From Allostella vacuolata (lineage in GTDB: Bacteria; Pseudomonadota; Alphaproteobacteria; ATCC43930; Allostellaceae): a stretch of 64,000 nt of DNA. The stretch is taken from the NCBI GenBank assembly GCA_006739055.1, contig AP019702.1, positions 3,249,388 through 3,313,387 on the forward strand, in the 5' to 3' direction. The position numbers and the translations under genes were made by a program. How positions within the stretch are numbered: position 1 is the stretch's first letter; each line of letters begins with the position of its first letter. Below the pieces are notes generated by a model. That model did not search any database. It was not told where the DNA came from and saw only the letters and a list, made by a program, of their open reading frames with translations. Of this stretch, positions 1 through 8,704 are shown piece by piece.

Positions 1-84
1 GACATAGTGGCCATAGGCACGGTCCACCAGGGCCGCCACCCGCGTCGCGTCGGCCACCATGGCCCGACGCAGGCCGGCGATCAT
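1..84 (-). CDS. GNAT acetyltransferase, N-terminal fragment
   Basis: Only the first 28 codons lie in the window; the gene runs off the left edge. The fragment starts at ATG 84 and ends in RVAALVDRAYGHYV, which resembles the first helix of GNAT N-acetyltransferases, where an Asp/Arg-Ala-Tyr helix precedes the first strand. Its ATG overlaps the TGA of the upstream GNAT gene as ATGA, so the two are probably translationally coupled. The acceptor substrate cannot be inferred. The family call rests on a short stretch and is tentative. Confidence 0.55.
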   Translation of the reverse strand, partial: MIAGLRRAMVADATRVAALVDRAYGHYV

Positions 85-638
85 GGCTCGGCGAAGGCCA
101 GGCCGGCGCCGGACAGCCGGCAGGGCGGAACGAAGGCCGGCTCGGGCTCGACGCGCTGGATCATGCCATGTACCCCCTGCAAGGAGCCTGCCACCAGCTC
201 CCGGGCGAGGAAGCGGTGCGCCTCGACCGGCCCCGGCAGCGCCAGGTTCTCCGCCATGGCCCGGGTGAAGCCGAAGGGCTCATAATAGCCGGGATCGCCG
301 ACCAGCACGACGATGCGATGGCCCTCTTCGGCCGCCGCCGCCAGACCGTGGCGCATCAGCGCCTTGCCGAAGCCCAGCCCCTGCAACGCCGGGTCGACCG
401 CCAGCGGGCCGAGCAGGATCGCCGGCACCCGGTCCCAGCCGATGGCGATCGGCCAGAAGCGCAGCGTGGCGGCGACGCCGCCGCCCGGCAGGACGTTGAC
501 GAAGGAGAGGGATGGGATCGGCGGCACCCCGTCGCGCAGCCGGTAGGCGGTCTTGCGCTCGCGGCCCGGCGCGAAGCTCCGGTCCAGGATGTCGTCCACT
601 GCGGCCGCGTCGTGCGGCACTTCGAGCCGGATGGTCAT
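81..638 (-). CDS. GNAT family N-acetyltransferase (YhbS-like)
   Basis: A 185-residue cytosolic acetyl-CoA-dependent acyltransferase. The acetyl-CoA motif A is visible as LAVDPALQGLGFGKALM (near residues 79-95), the Q/RxxGxG/A loop that binds the pyrophosphate arm. It is followed by GDPGYYEPFGF, the motif typical of YhbS-type enzymes. Length fits a single-domain GNAT. It is the first gene of a minus-strand pair and overlaps the next GNAT gene by ATGA. The substrate is unknown: YhbS-type proteins are found acting on amines, peptides or tRNA-linked groups, and nothing nearby narrows this. Confidence 0.85.
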   Translation of the reverse strand: MTIRLEVPHDAAAVDDILDRSFAPGRERKTAYRLRDGVPPIPSLSFVNVLPGGGVAATLRFWPIAIGWDRVPAILLGPLAVDPALQGLGFGKALMRHGLAAAAEEGHRIVVLVGDPGYYEPFGFTRAMAENLALPGPVEAHRFLARELVAGSLQGVHGMIQRVEPEPAFVPPCRLSGAGLAFAEP

Positions 639-994
639 GGTCGTCCTCGTGATCGCTGTCGTCTGGCACCGGGAGGCGGCCCGGTGCGGCGATCGGAGGA
701 CGGCGGGCTAGGATGCCTGGAGCCGTTCCCGGACGCGCACGCGGACCACCGCCCTCTGGGGGAGGAGGCGGGTCGCATTTCGTCGGAGTCGTCGGCTGAA
801 CAAGGCGTCGTGCCCTTCCGGGGTGGCGAGGGGCGTGCAGATAACACCGCCCCCGGTCGGATTCAAGATGCGCGTTCCGGCTTTCGCCTTGCGGGAGAAT
901 CCGGGTCGGCTACCATGGGTCGACCTGTCCGATCGGTGCCGCCCGGACGCGGCGCCCAACCAACATCACCAAGACATCCACTGGGAGGATGACC
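639..994. other. Intergenic region, divergent promoters expected
   Basis: This 356-base stretch separates the minus-strand GNAT gene from the plus-strand dehydratase. No open frame in it looks like protein. One perfect 8-bp inverted repeat, GCACCGGG at 666-673 and CCCGGTGC at 680-687 with a 6-base loop, lies about 30 bases upstream of the GNAT start and could be a leader hairpin. No convincing -35/-10 pair stands out. Confidence 0.5.
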
Positions 995-2716
995 ATGACG
1001 GAACGCCCGAAGCTGCGCAGCGGCGAGTGGTTCGGCAAGCAGGATCGCGACGGCTTCGTGCACCGGAGCTGGATGAAGAACCAGGGCCTGCCGCAGCACC
1101 TGTTCGACGGGCGCCCGGTGATCGGCATCTGCAACACCTGGTCCGAGCTCACCCCCTGCAACGCCCATTTCCGCAAGATCGCCGAACATGTGAAGCGCGG
1201 CGTCTACGAGATGGGCGGCTTCCCGCTCGAGTTCCCGGTCATGTCGCTGGGCGAGACGCTGATGCGTCCCACCACCATGCTGTTCCGCAACCTGGTCAGC
1301 ATGGACGTGGAGGAATCGATCCGCGCCAACCCGCTGGACGGGGTGATCCTGCTGGTCGGCTGCGACAAGACCACCCCTGCCCTCTTGATGGGTGCCGCCA
1401 GCTGCGACCTGCCGACGCTGGCCATCTCCGGCGGGCCGATGCTGAACGGGCGCTTCCGCGACGAGCAGATCGGGTCCGGCACCCACGTCTGGAAGTTCGG
1501 CGAGATGGTGCGCGCGGGCGAGATGTCGCTCGGCGACTTCATGGATGCCGAGGCCTGCATGTCGCGCTCGGCCGGCCACTGCATGGTGATGGGCACCGCC
1601 TCCACCATGGCCTCGATGGTCGAATCGCTGGGCATGGGCCTGCCGTCCAACGCCGCCATCCCGGCCGTCGATTCGCGCCGCTACGTGCTGGCCCACATGG
1701 CCGGACGGCGCATCGTCGAGATGGTGCGCGAGGATCTGCGCATGTCGAAGATCCTGACCCGCGAGGCGTTCGAGAACGCGATCCGCGTCAACGGCGCGAT
1801 CGGCGGGTCGACCAACGCCGTCGTCCACCTGCTGGCGCTCGCCGGCCGCATGGGGATCGAGGTCTCGCTGGAGGACTGGGACCGGCTCGGCTGCGACGTG
1901 CCCTGCCTCGTCAACCTGATGCCGTCGGGCAAGTACCTGATGGAGGACTTCTTCTATGCGGGCGGCCTGCCCGCCGTGATCCGGGCGCTGGGCGACCGCA
2001 TCCATAAGGGGGCGCTCACCGTCAACGGCCGCACCATGGGCGAGAACACCGAGGACGCCCCCAACTGGAACCCGGACGTGATCTTCCCGGCCGACGCCCC
2101 CTTCAAGGACCAGGGCGGCATCGCCGTGCTGCGCGGCAACCTCTGCCCGAACGGCGCCATCCTCAAGCCGTCGGCCGCCTCCCCCCACCTGATGAAGCAC
2201 ACCGGCCCGGCCGTGGTCTTCGAATCGATCGAGGATTTCCACGCCCGCATCGACGACGAGGACCTCGAGGTCGACGAGAATTGCGTGCTGGTGCTGAAGG
2301 GCTGCGGGCCGCGCGGCTACCCCGGCTTCCCCGAGGTCGGCAACATGCCCCTGCCGCCCAAGGTGCTGCGCCGCGGCATCACCGACATGGTCCGCATCTC
2401 CGACGCGCGCATGAGCGGCACCGCCTATGGCACCGTCGTGCTGCACACGGCACCGGAATCCGCGGTCGGCGGGCCGCTGGCGCTGGTCCAGAACGGCGAC
2501 CTGATCTCCCTCGACGTCGCCGCCCGCAGCCTGACGCTGGACGTGCCCGAGGCGGAGCTGGCCCGGCGCAAGGCCGCCTGGGTCGCGCCCGAGCCGCGCC
2601 ACGACCGCGGCTATGCCCGCCTCTACATCGACCATGTGATGCAGGCCGACACCGGCGCCGACCTCGACTTCCTGGTCGGCAAGAGCGGGGCCGAAGTCGC
2701 CCGCGAGAGCCACTGA
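995..2716 (+). CDS. IlvD/Edd family sugar-acid dehydratase, L-arabinonate dehydratase-like
   Basis: A 573-residue Fe-S dehydratase that would convert an aldonic acid such as L-arabinonate to its 2-keto-3-deoxy acid. The three cluster-cysteine contexts are present: GICNTWSEL, GCDKTTPALL (with the Mg-site Lys) and GHCMVMGTASTM. The catalytic-serine loop DARMSG is also present. The whole protein resembles pentonate dehydratases more than IlvD itself. An ATG lies at 989, but GGGAGG at 983-988 is flush against it and spaced correctly for the ATG at 995, so 995 is preferred. A hydroxyacid dehydrogenase follows 20 bases later, suggesting one sugar-acid operon. D-xylonate or D-fuconate dehydratase activity is an alternative. 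Confidence 0.85.
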   Translation: MTERPKLRSGEWFGKQDRDGFVHRSWMKNQGLPQHLFDGRPVIGICNTWSELTPCNAHFRKIAEHVKRGVYEMGGFPLEFPVMSLGETLMRPTTMLFRNLVSMDVEESIRANPLDGVILLVGCDKTTPALLMGAASCDLPTLAISGGPMLNGRFRDEQIGSGTHVWKFGEMVRAGEMSLGDFMDAEACMSRSAGHCMVMGTASTMASMVESLGMGLPSNAAIPAVDSRRYVLAHMAGRRIVEMVREDLRMSKILTREAFENAIRVNGAIGGSTNAVVHLLALAGRMGIEVSLEDWDRLGCDVPCLVNLMPSGKYLMEDFFYAGGLPAVIRALGDRIHKGALTVNGRTMGENTEDAPNWNPDVIFPADAPFKDQGGIAVLRGNLCPNGAILKPSAASPHLMKHTGPAVVFESIEDFHARIDDEDLEVDENCVLVLKGCGPRGYPGFPEVGNMPLPPKVLRRGITDMVRISDARMSGTAYGTVVLHTAPESAVGGPLALVQNGDLISLDVAARSLTLDVPEAELARRKAAWVAPEPRHDRGYARLYIDHVMQADTGADLDFLVGKSGAEVARESH

Positions 2717-2736
2717 GCCGCGAAGGGGCCGCCGGC

Positions 2737-3765
2737 ATGTTCCGCGTTCTCTATCCCGACACCCGCTTCCCGGGCGGGCACGACGCCGACCGACAGGGCC
2801 TGGGCGACGGCGTCGAGCTGGTGACCTACCAGGCGACCCGCCGCGAGGAGATTCCCGACGAGGTCTGGCGCAGCATCGATGCGATCGTGCTCGGCATCGG
2901 CATCGACATCTCGGCCGATGTGATCGAGCGGCTGGACCGCTGCAAGCTGCTGATCCGCATGGGGGTCGGCTACGACAACATCGACATCGCCGCGGCCGCC
3001 AGGCGCGGCATCCCGGTCGCCAACGTGCCGGACTATGGCACGACCGACATTGCCGACACGGCGATGGCGCTGCTGCTGAACTTCAGCCGCGGCGTCTCCG
3101 CCTACGACAACGCGCTGCGCCGCGACGTGGTCGGCAACTGGAACGTCACCCAGGCGCCGTCGATCCGGCGGATGAAGGGCATGGCGGCGGGCGTGATCGG
3201 CCTCGGCCGCATCGGCACCGCCGCCGCGCTGCGCCTCAAGGCGTTCGACATGCCGGTGCACTTCTACGACCCCTACGTCTCCAACGGCATGGAGCTGGCG
3301 CTGGGCCTGACCCGGCACCAGTCCGTGGCGAGCCTGCTGGGCGCGGTCGACGCCGTCACCATCCACGCCTTCCTCAACGCGGAGACGCGCGGCCTGATCA
3401 ACGCCGACGCCGTCGCCGCGATGCGCCCCGGCACCATCCTGGTCAACACCGCCCGCGGCCCGATCTGCGACCTCGACGCCATCCATGACGGCCTGAAATC
3501 CGGCAAGATCGCCGCCGCTGGCCTCGACGTCCTCCCCGACGAACCCCCCAGCCCCGACCACAAGCTGATCGCCGCCTGGCGGAACGACGAGGACTGGATC
3601 CGCGGCCGCCTCGCCCTCCTCCCCCACGCCGCCTTCTACAGCGCCCAGAGCATGTGGGACATCCGCTACAAGGCGGCGGAGACGGTGGCGATGTTGTTGA
3701 AGGAGGGGAAGTTGAGGAATTGTGTGAATGGGGAGTTGTTGAAGGAGGCGGGGTTTCGGCGATAA
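2737..3765 (+). CDS. D-2-hydroxyacid dehydrogenase family, CtBP-like
   Basis: A 342-residue NAD(P)-dependent dehydrogenase. The Rossmann nucleotide loop is GVIGLGRIGTAAALRLKAF, and the catalytic Arg, Glu and His of the family occur in NTARGP, LDVLPDEPP and LLPHAAFYS. It likely oxidises or reduces a 2-hydroxy acid made from a sugar acid. It follows the IlvD-type dehydratase by 20 bases and was probably transcribed with it. The last 30 codons (about 3678-3765) switch abruptly from C-ending to G/T-ending codons (TTG, AAG, GGG, AAT, TGT), although the protein end still looks normal. It is the last gene before the AT-rich island. Confidence 0.88.
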   Translation: MFRVLYPDTRFPGGHDADRQGLGDGVELVTYQATRREEIPDEVWRSIDAIVLGIGIDISADVIERLDRCKLLIRMGVGYDNIDIAAAARRGIPVANVPDYGTTDIADTAMALLLNFSRGVSAYDNALRRDVVGNWNVTQAPSIRRMKGMAAGVIGLGRIGTAAALRLKAFDMPVHFYDPYVSNGMELALGLTRHQSVASLLGAVDAVTIHAFLNAETRGLINADAVAAMRPGTILVNTARGPICDLDAIHDGLKSGKIAAAGLDVLPDEPPSPDHKLIAAWRNDEDWIRGRLALLPHAAFYSAQSMWDIRYKAAETVAMLLKEGKLRNCVNGELLKEAGFRR

Positions 3766-3880
3766 GACGCAGTCCGGGCGCTACGACCCACGAATAGAGA
3801 TCTATTCAGAAATATGCTCCCTTCAGAGCGTGAACTAGAATTTCTTTTTCTAGTGCGCAGCCTTCAAAAGGGGTGCAGCC

Positions 3881-4594
3881 TTGCATAAATTATATCGAGA
3901 CCTGATCGACGCGCGCGCGGCGCAGATGGTCAATGTTGCGAGATCGACCACTGCGGTCAGCCACACTGGGCTAAAAGGTACGCTTCGCGAGATCGTGGTA
4001 CGAGACTTACTTATTCCAGTTCTGCCTCCCACTTATTTGGTTGGAACTGGACAGATAATTGATGCGTGGGGAAATACATCCCACCAGACTGACATCGTGG
4101 TGTGCGATCGACGTGTACTGCCACCAGTCCTTCTAGACAGTGTACATGGAATATATCCCATTGAGACAGTGCTGGCGACTATTGAGATAAAAAGCATTCT
4201 CAATTCGACTGAACTGAAGAAGGCAAATGACGCTGCCGCTATTGTGGCAAGATTCATACATGCACCTCCAGTTGGTCAATCAACTCACTCAGCCGGCCAT
4301 CGGATAGAACACGTCATACCTTATTTGTTGGCTTTCGAAACGGATCTCACATTGACCGGGAAAACAGAGTTGGATCGGTATCAGGATATTCACGAGCCGC
4401 ATGAGCCACCAATCCGCGGTCTCTGTATTCTGGGAAGAGGTTTTTGGACGTATGGGGGCGCCGGCTGGAAGAATGAAGCGTGCTCTGGCACTCATGGAGA
4501 GCTTATTGGACTCATTTCTTCTTTGGTAAACACTTGTCAGCGCGTAGCCCAAACACGACTTCAACCAAGCATTCTAAATTATCTCGGAAATTAA
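3881..4594 (+). CDS. DUF6602-like protein, possible PD-(D/E)XK-type fold
   Basis: A 237-residue protein of unknown function in AT-rich DNA. It resembles DUF6602 proteins: a conserved LRE region near residue 35, GTGQIIDAWG (55-64), HQTDIVVCD (68-76) and ATIEIKS (99-105). The spacing of Glu37, Asp71 and Glu102-x-Lys104 looks like a PD-(D/E)XK nuclease core, but this is inference from motif order. The start is TTG at 3881, eight bases after AAAGGGG; no in-frame ATG is better placed. Codon use and GC content differ sharply from the flanking genes, which suggests transfer. It converges on the membrane protein at 4731-5249. Confidence 0.6.
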   Translation: MHKLYRDLIDARAAQMVNVARSTTAVSHTGLKGTLREIVVRDLLIPVLPPTYLVGTGQIIDAWGNTSHQTDIVVCDRRVLPPVLLDSVHGIYPIETVLATIEIKSILNSTELKKANDAAAIVARFIHAPPVGQSTHSAGHRIEHVIPYLLAFETDLTLTGKTELDRYQDIHEPHEPPIRGLCILGRGFWTYGGAGWKNEACSGTHGELIGLISSLVNTCQRVAQTRLQPSILNYLGN

Positions 4595-4730
4595 CCTCAG
4601 ATAACACTGCATCTTGAGTGCATCATTTATTTTTGGAAAAGCGTTGCCTCTTATGATTTTACACTTGAAGTATTTATAAACTGGAAGAGTCTCAATAACA
4701 TCCTGCCGAGATTGATAGCAGGGCGAACTG

Positions 4731-5249
4731 TCAATCACCTTCGTCCAATTCTCGCAGAATCCGTCCAATTCGTTGAACTATTGCCTGTTGCGTATTCGAG
4801 GCGGCCAACATTCGGCCTTGAGCCTCGTGTTCATCGCTAGAAAACCCGACATCCACTGTTTGGCTCCGCAACCGATCAGCCAGCACCCGCACTTCGTCGT
4901 CACGCACTCGGCTGGCAAGCAGGATGGTCTCGGTAATCAGACTAAGGTTTTCGTCAGACAGGTTCCCTGGAAGCTGTTGGCGCTGCCATCTGCCGGTCGC
5001 TCGGTGAGCTAAGACATCTTGATGGAGTGATGCCCCGGTATTTCGTAAAAGCCTTTGTGAAGCCACTTGTAGGGCTAGTAACGTCTCGCGTTGAAAGTCG
5101 TTGCGCCGCATTACTAGCCGTTCATGGCGCTCTTCTCGTCGGCGCTCGCGGTCGCGTTTCGAGATGCGCCGGTCGCCCAGCCAAGCGGCGAGCATAGTTA
5201 ATACTCCGCCAACAATCACGCTTAGGGCATTAGCCAGCCAGCTAGTCAT
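4731..5249 (-). CDS. Small membrane-anchored coiled protein, function unknown
   Basis: A 172-residue protein with one N-terminal hydrophobic segment (residues 3-24, containing VIVGGVLTMLAAWLG). A highly charged Arg/Glu-rich stretch (27-48) and an amphipathic helical remainder follow. This is the shape of a bitopic inner-membrane protein with a cytoplasmic coiled domain. No catalytic motif was recognised. It lies in the same AT-rich island as the DUF6602-like gene, convergent with it, 136 bases apart. Its own DNA is less AT-rich than the flanking non-coding DNA. Confidence 0.6.
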   Translation of the reverse strand: MTSWLANALSVIVGGVLTMLAAWLGDRRISKRDRERRREERHERLVMRRNDFQRETLLALQVASQRLLRNTGASLHQDVLAHRATGRWQRQQLPGNLSDENLSLITETILLASRVRDDEVRVLADRLRSQTVDVGFSSDEHEAQGRMLAASNTQQAIVQRIGRILRELDEGD

Positions 5250-5517
5250 TAATTAATGTATCCATTAAGTCCATTTCTATATTTTCCTGTATTCTTTTTA
5301 TTATATTAACATAAATGTATCTCTTGCGCCCTATTGTTGATCAAAACTACACTAACGGAATATATCCACTCCCAATACATGACCAGGTGCCCGCATTCTC
5401 ATTAGAGCACATTCTAGGCTGCTTACTACAAAGCGAACTGCCTTGAAGCCTAAGGGGTGCCCAGAAATTGGGATGAGACTGCACCCTTCCGGGAGCAGCC
5501 TCATCTAAATATTAAAC
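5250..5517. other. AT-rich non-coding end of the accessory island
   Basis: No open frame of note. The first 100 bases are strongly AT-rich, unlike the rest of the window, and probably hold the promoter of the minus-strand membrane protein. The stretch ends in the hairpin at 5472-5505 described separately. Confidence 0.5.
5472..5505 (-). terminator. Hairpin downstream of the ABC transporter operon
   Basis: GATGAGACTGC at 5472-5482 pairs with GCAGCCTCATC at 5495-5505, 11 bases with one mismatch; the loop contains CCCTTCCGGG. It lies 12 bases past the stop codon of the minus-strand dehydrogenase and could end that operon. There is no good U-run after it, so its efficiency is uncertain. Confidence 0.45.
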
Positions 5518-6561
5518 CTACGAATTCGGCCCCCGATCCATCGACACCGGCTGCCACCGGCGCAGCCCGCTGCCCGGCAGCACCGTCGGGTTGACGCAGG
5601 ACATCGGCCAGCGGCCGGACAGCACCAGGGCCAGTTCCTGGCCGACGCGGCGCTTGCGGGCGACGTCGAAGCGGGCCGAGGCCGAGGCGTTGTGCGGCGA
5701 CAGGATCACCTGGGGCATGCGCAGCAGCGGGTTGTCCTGCTGGGCGGGCTCCACCTCGAACACGTCGAGGCCGGCGCTGGCGATCCACTTCTCCTCCAGC
5801 GCCTTGATCAGGCCGGATTCCTGGACCGTGGGGCCGCGGCCGGTGTTGATGAAGATGGCCGTCCTCTTCATCTGGCGGAAATGCTTCTCCTGCAGCATGC
5901 CCTCGGCCTCGGGTGTCGCCGGGACGTGCATCGAGACGAAGTCGGAGTTCTGCAGCACCTCGGACAGGCTCGCCGGCTGCACCCCCTCGCCCGAGATGGT
6001 CAGCTCGTCGAGGAACGGGTCGTAGGCCATCAGGCGCAGGCCGAAGGGGGCGGCGCGCTTGGCCACCGCGCGCGCGACGCGGCCGAAGCCGATGAAGCCC
6101 AGCGTCTGCCCCATCAGGCGGGGGATCTGCAGGAGCTGCGGGCGGCCCTCGCTCCAGCGGCCCTCGCGGACCATCCGGTCCTGCTCCAAGGCGCGGCGGT
6201 GCGTCGCCAGCAGCAGCATCATGGCGTGGTCGGCCACCTCCTCGATGAAGGTGTCGGGGCAGTTGGTGACGGGCACGCCCCTGGCCGTCGCCGCCGCCAC
6301 GTCGACATAGTCGACGCCGACGGTGCCGAGCGTGATGACCTTCGCGCGGTCGAGCGCGTCGATCATCGCCTTGGTGAACTTCATGCCCTTGGCATAGACG
6401 GCGTCGACCCCGGGGGCGGCCGCGATGAAGCCGTCGGCGGTGGCCGGGCACTCGACGATCTCGGCGCCGATCGGCTCCAGCGCCTCCATCTCGTAGTCGT
6501 AGCCGCCGCCGGCGACGGTGAAGGACGCCCCGGCGGGCGTCAGGATGCGGAACTTGGCCAA
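5518..6561 (-). CDS. D-2-hydroxyacid dehydrogenase, NAD-binding
   Basis: A 347-residue dehydrogenase of the D-isomer-specific 2-hydroxyacid family. The nucleotide loop is GFIGFGRVARAVAKRAAPF, and the catalytic residues sit in NTGRGP (Arg), DVFEVEP (Glu) and LSPHNAS (His). The start appears to be TTG at 6561, nine bases after AAGGGG; the first in-frame ATG would remove part of the first domain. The C-terminus extends about 20 residues past the usual CVNP ending. It is the last gene of a minus-strand operon with a mandelate-racemase-like enzyme and a sugar ABC transporter. A role in metabolism of the imported sugar acid, as a glyoxylate- or hydroxypyruvate-type reductase, is likely. Confidence 0.85.
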   Translation of the reverse strand: MAKFRILTPAGASFTVAGGGYDYEMEALEPIGAEIVECPATADGFIAAAPGVDAVYAKGMKFTKAMIDALDRAKVITLGTVGVDYVDVAAATARGVPVTNCPDTFIEEVADHAMMLLLATHRRALEQDRMVREGRWSEGRPQLLQIPRLMGQTLGFIGFGRVARAVAKRAAPFGLRLMAYDPFLDELTISGEGVQPASLSEVLQNSDFVSMHVPATPEAEGMLQEKHFRQMKRTAIFINTGRGPTVQESGLIKALEEKWIASAGLDVFEVEPAQQDNPLLRMPQVILSPHNASASARFDVARKRRVGQELALVLSGRWPMSCVNPTVLPGSGLRRWQPVSMDRGPNS

Positions 6562-6615
6562 GCTGGTATTCCCCTTACGCGGAAGTAGGCAGGCAGGAGC
6601 GGATTGCGGGCCGGA

Positions 6616-7791
6616 TTAGCCCTTGGGCGGGCGGGCGCGGACGGCAGCCTCGTTCACGTCGCAGCCCCAGCCCGGCCGGTCCGGCAGGACGAAGTGGCCG
6701 TCCTCGATCACCGGCGGGTGGGTGACGAACTCGTCGCGCCACGGCGTCGAGTCGATGTCGATCTCCATGATGCGGAAGTTCGGCACCGCGGCCGAGAAGT
6801 GGGCGCTGTGGTACGAGCAGAGATGGCCATAGAAATTGTGCGGGGCGACGTTGACCTCGAACGTCTCGGCCATGGACGCCATCTTCAGGCTCTCGCCCAG
6901 CCCGTTCCACGGCACGTCGACGATGCCGACATCCATGGCATAGGCCTGGAGGTAGGGCAGGAAGTCGCGCCGGCCGTGCAGCGTCTCGCAGGACGCGACC
7001 GGGCACGGGGCGTCGCGGCGGATCAGCGCCAGGCTGGCCGGGTCGTGGCTGTCGATCTCGAGCCAGGTCAGCTTGAACGGCGCGACGGCCTCGGCAACCC
7101 GCTTGTAGCCCTCGGTCTTGAAGTTGAAGTTGGTGTCGAGCATCAGGCCCATTTCGGGCCCGATCGCCTCGCGGATGGCGGCGAGCTGGCGCTGCAGGTC
7201 CTCCAGCAGGCCGTTGTCCCAGTTGAGCTCTGGCCAGCCGGGCGTGCGGGCGAAGCCGGGGACGTAGGGGTTGAGCCGGCCGTCGCGCCAGCGGAAGATG
7301 TTGGTCTTGAGGCAGCGGAAACCCATCGCCTTGACCTCGGCCGCGTGCCGGGCGAGGTCGTCATAGGTCTCCAGCGCCGGCAGGAAGCCGCGGCCGCGCT
7401 GGCCGATCCGGTAGGTCGCGAAGTGCGACCAGTAGAGCGGGATGCGCTCGCGGATCGGCCCGCCGAAGAGGCCGGCGACCGACTTGCCGGCCTCCTTGCC
7501 GCGGACGTCGAGCAGCGCGTTCTCGATCGCCGCGATCGCCTGCTGGTTCAGCCCGCCGCGCGCCTGGCGGGTCGCGACATGGAGGCGGGCGAGGATGGCC
7601 TCGCTCCGCCTGGGGTCCATGCCGATGGCGAGCGGCGCCAGCATGCAGATCACCTGCGACAGGCCCTTGCTGCCGAAGTCCTCGTTGTACTCCGACCAGC
7701 CGGTGATGCCGCAGGCGGTGCTGAGCTTGACGAACGAGAAGGTCCGCCAGCCGGCGTCGGCAATGAGCGTCTCGATGCGTTCGATCTTCAT
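6616..7791 (-). CDS. Mandelate racemase/muconate lactonizing family enzyme, sugar-acid dehydratase-like
   Basis: A 391-residue enolase-superfamily protein. The metal-binding acids of the barrel appear in order as LMLDTN, WLEIDS and SCETLHGR, with CLKTN as the Lys motif and APHNFYG as the likely His base. Such enzymes abstract the proton next to a carboxylate and usually dehydrate acid sugars when encoded beside sugar transporters. Ten bases separate it from the upstream permease gene, and a hydroxyacid dehydrogenase follows. The exact acid sugar (galactonate, fuconate, gluconate and others are known for the superfamily) cannot be read from the sequence. Confidence 0.85.
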   Translation of the reverse strand: MKIERIETLIADAGWRTFSFVKLSTACGITGWSEYNEDFGSKGLSQVICMLAPLAIGMDPRRSEAILARLHVATRQARGGLNQQAIAAIENALLDVRGKEAGKSVAGLFGGPIRERIPLYWSHFATYRIGQRGRGFLPALETYDDLARHAAEVKAMGFRCLKTNIFRWRDGRLNPYVPGFARTPGWPELNWDNGLLEDLQRQLAAIREAIGPEMGLMLDTNFNFKTEGYKRVAEAVAPFKLTWLEIDSHDPASLALIRRDAPCPVASCETLHGRRDFLPYLQAYAMDVGIVDVPWNGLGESLKMASMAETFEVNVAPHNFYGHLCSYHSAHFSAAVPNFRIMEIDIDSTPWRDEFVTHPPVIEDGHFVLPDRPGWGCDVNEAAVRARPPKG

Positions 7792-7801
7792 GAAGGGCGC
7801 C

Positions 7802-8704
7802 CTACTCCTTCACCGCGCCGGTCAGCGAGGAGACGTAGTAGTCGACGAAGAAGGAGTAGAAGATCGCGACCGGCAGCGAGCCCAGCAGCGAGCCCGCCAT
7901 CAGGGCCCCCCACTGGTAGACGTCGCCGGAGATCAGCTCGGTCAGGATCGCGACCGGCACCGTCTTGTTCTCGCTGCTCTGGATGAAGGCGAGCGAATAG
8001 ATGAACTCGTTCCAGGACAGCGTGAAGGAGAAGATGCCGGCGCTGATCAGCCCCGGCACCGCCAAGGGCAGGGTGATCCGCCGCAGGATCTGCAGGCGGG
8101 TCGCCCCGTCGATCAGCGCGCACTCCTCCAGCTCGTAGGGGATCGACTTGAAGTAGCCGATCAACAGCCAGGTGCAGAACGGCACCAGGAAGGTCGGGTA
8201 GGTCAGGATCAGCGCCAGCGGGCTGTCGAACAGCCCGAACTGGTAGACCATGGTGGCGAGCGGGATGAACAGGATCGACGGCGGCACGAGATAGGCGAGA
8301 TAGATCGCCAGACCGACATACTGGCTGCCCTGGAAGCGCAGGCGCTGGATGGCATAGGCCGCCAGCACGCTGGAGACGAGCGACAGGAAGGTGGCGCACA
8401 CCGCCACCGTCATGGTGGTGACGATCCAGCGCGGGTAGGAGGTCTCGAACAACAGCTTGTTGATGTGGTCGAAGGTCGGCTTGGCGATCCAGAACGGGTT
8501 GTAGGTCTTGTAGTCGTAGAGCTCCGCGTTCGGTTTGAACGAGGTCACCGCCATCCAGTAGAACGGGAACAGCAGGATGAAGACGAAGCAGGCGAGCGGC
8601 ACGTAGATCGTCACCACCCGGCGGGTGCGGTTGTCCCAGGCCATCGCCTCCGGGGCGACGGTCGCCGTGGACGGCTGGTCCGTGTTGGCGGTGGTGTCAG
8701 TCAT
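7802..8704 (-). CDS. Sugar ABC transporter permease, MalG/UgpE type
   Basis: A 300-residue inner-membrane permease with about six transmembrane segments. The family EAA loop, which contacts the ATPase, is seen as ELEECALIDGATRLQILRRI (about residues 190-210). It starts at ATG 8704 and overlaps the end of the partner permease by eight bases. With the other permease, the ATPase and the binding protein it forms a CUT1-type importer. The sugar-acid enzymes downstream suggest an oxidised sugar or polyol cargo, which is inference. Confidence 0.9.
   Translation of the reverse strand: MTDTTANTDQPSTATVAPEAMAWDNRTRRVVTIYVPLACFVFILLFPFYWMAVTSFKPNAELYDYKTYNPFWIAKPTFDHINKLLFETSYPRWIVTTMTVAVCATFLSLVSSVLAAYAIQRLRFQGSQYVGLAIYLAYLVPPSILFIPLATMVYQFGLFDSPLALILTYPTFLVPFCTWLLIGYFKSIPYELEECALIDGATRLQILRRITLPLAVPGLISAGIFSFTLSWNEFIYSLAFIQSSENKTVPVAILTELISGDVYQWGALMAGSLLGSLPVAIFYSFFVDYYVSSLTGAVKE

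Noticed and set aside
863-2713. Long minus-strand open frame opposite the IlvD-type gene
   Set aside because: It is a GC-bias mirror of a clear dehydratase: low-complexity His/Asp/Gly/Val-rich translation with no motifs.
4574-4768. A 64-codon minus-strand frame in the AT-rich gap
   Set aside because: No ribosome site, overlaps two better genes and has no recognisable pattern.
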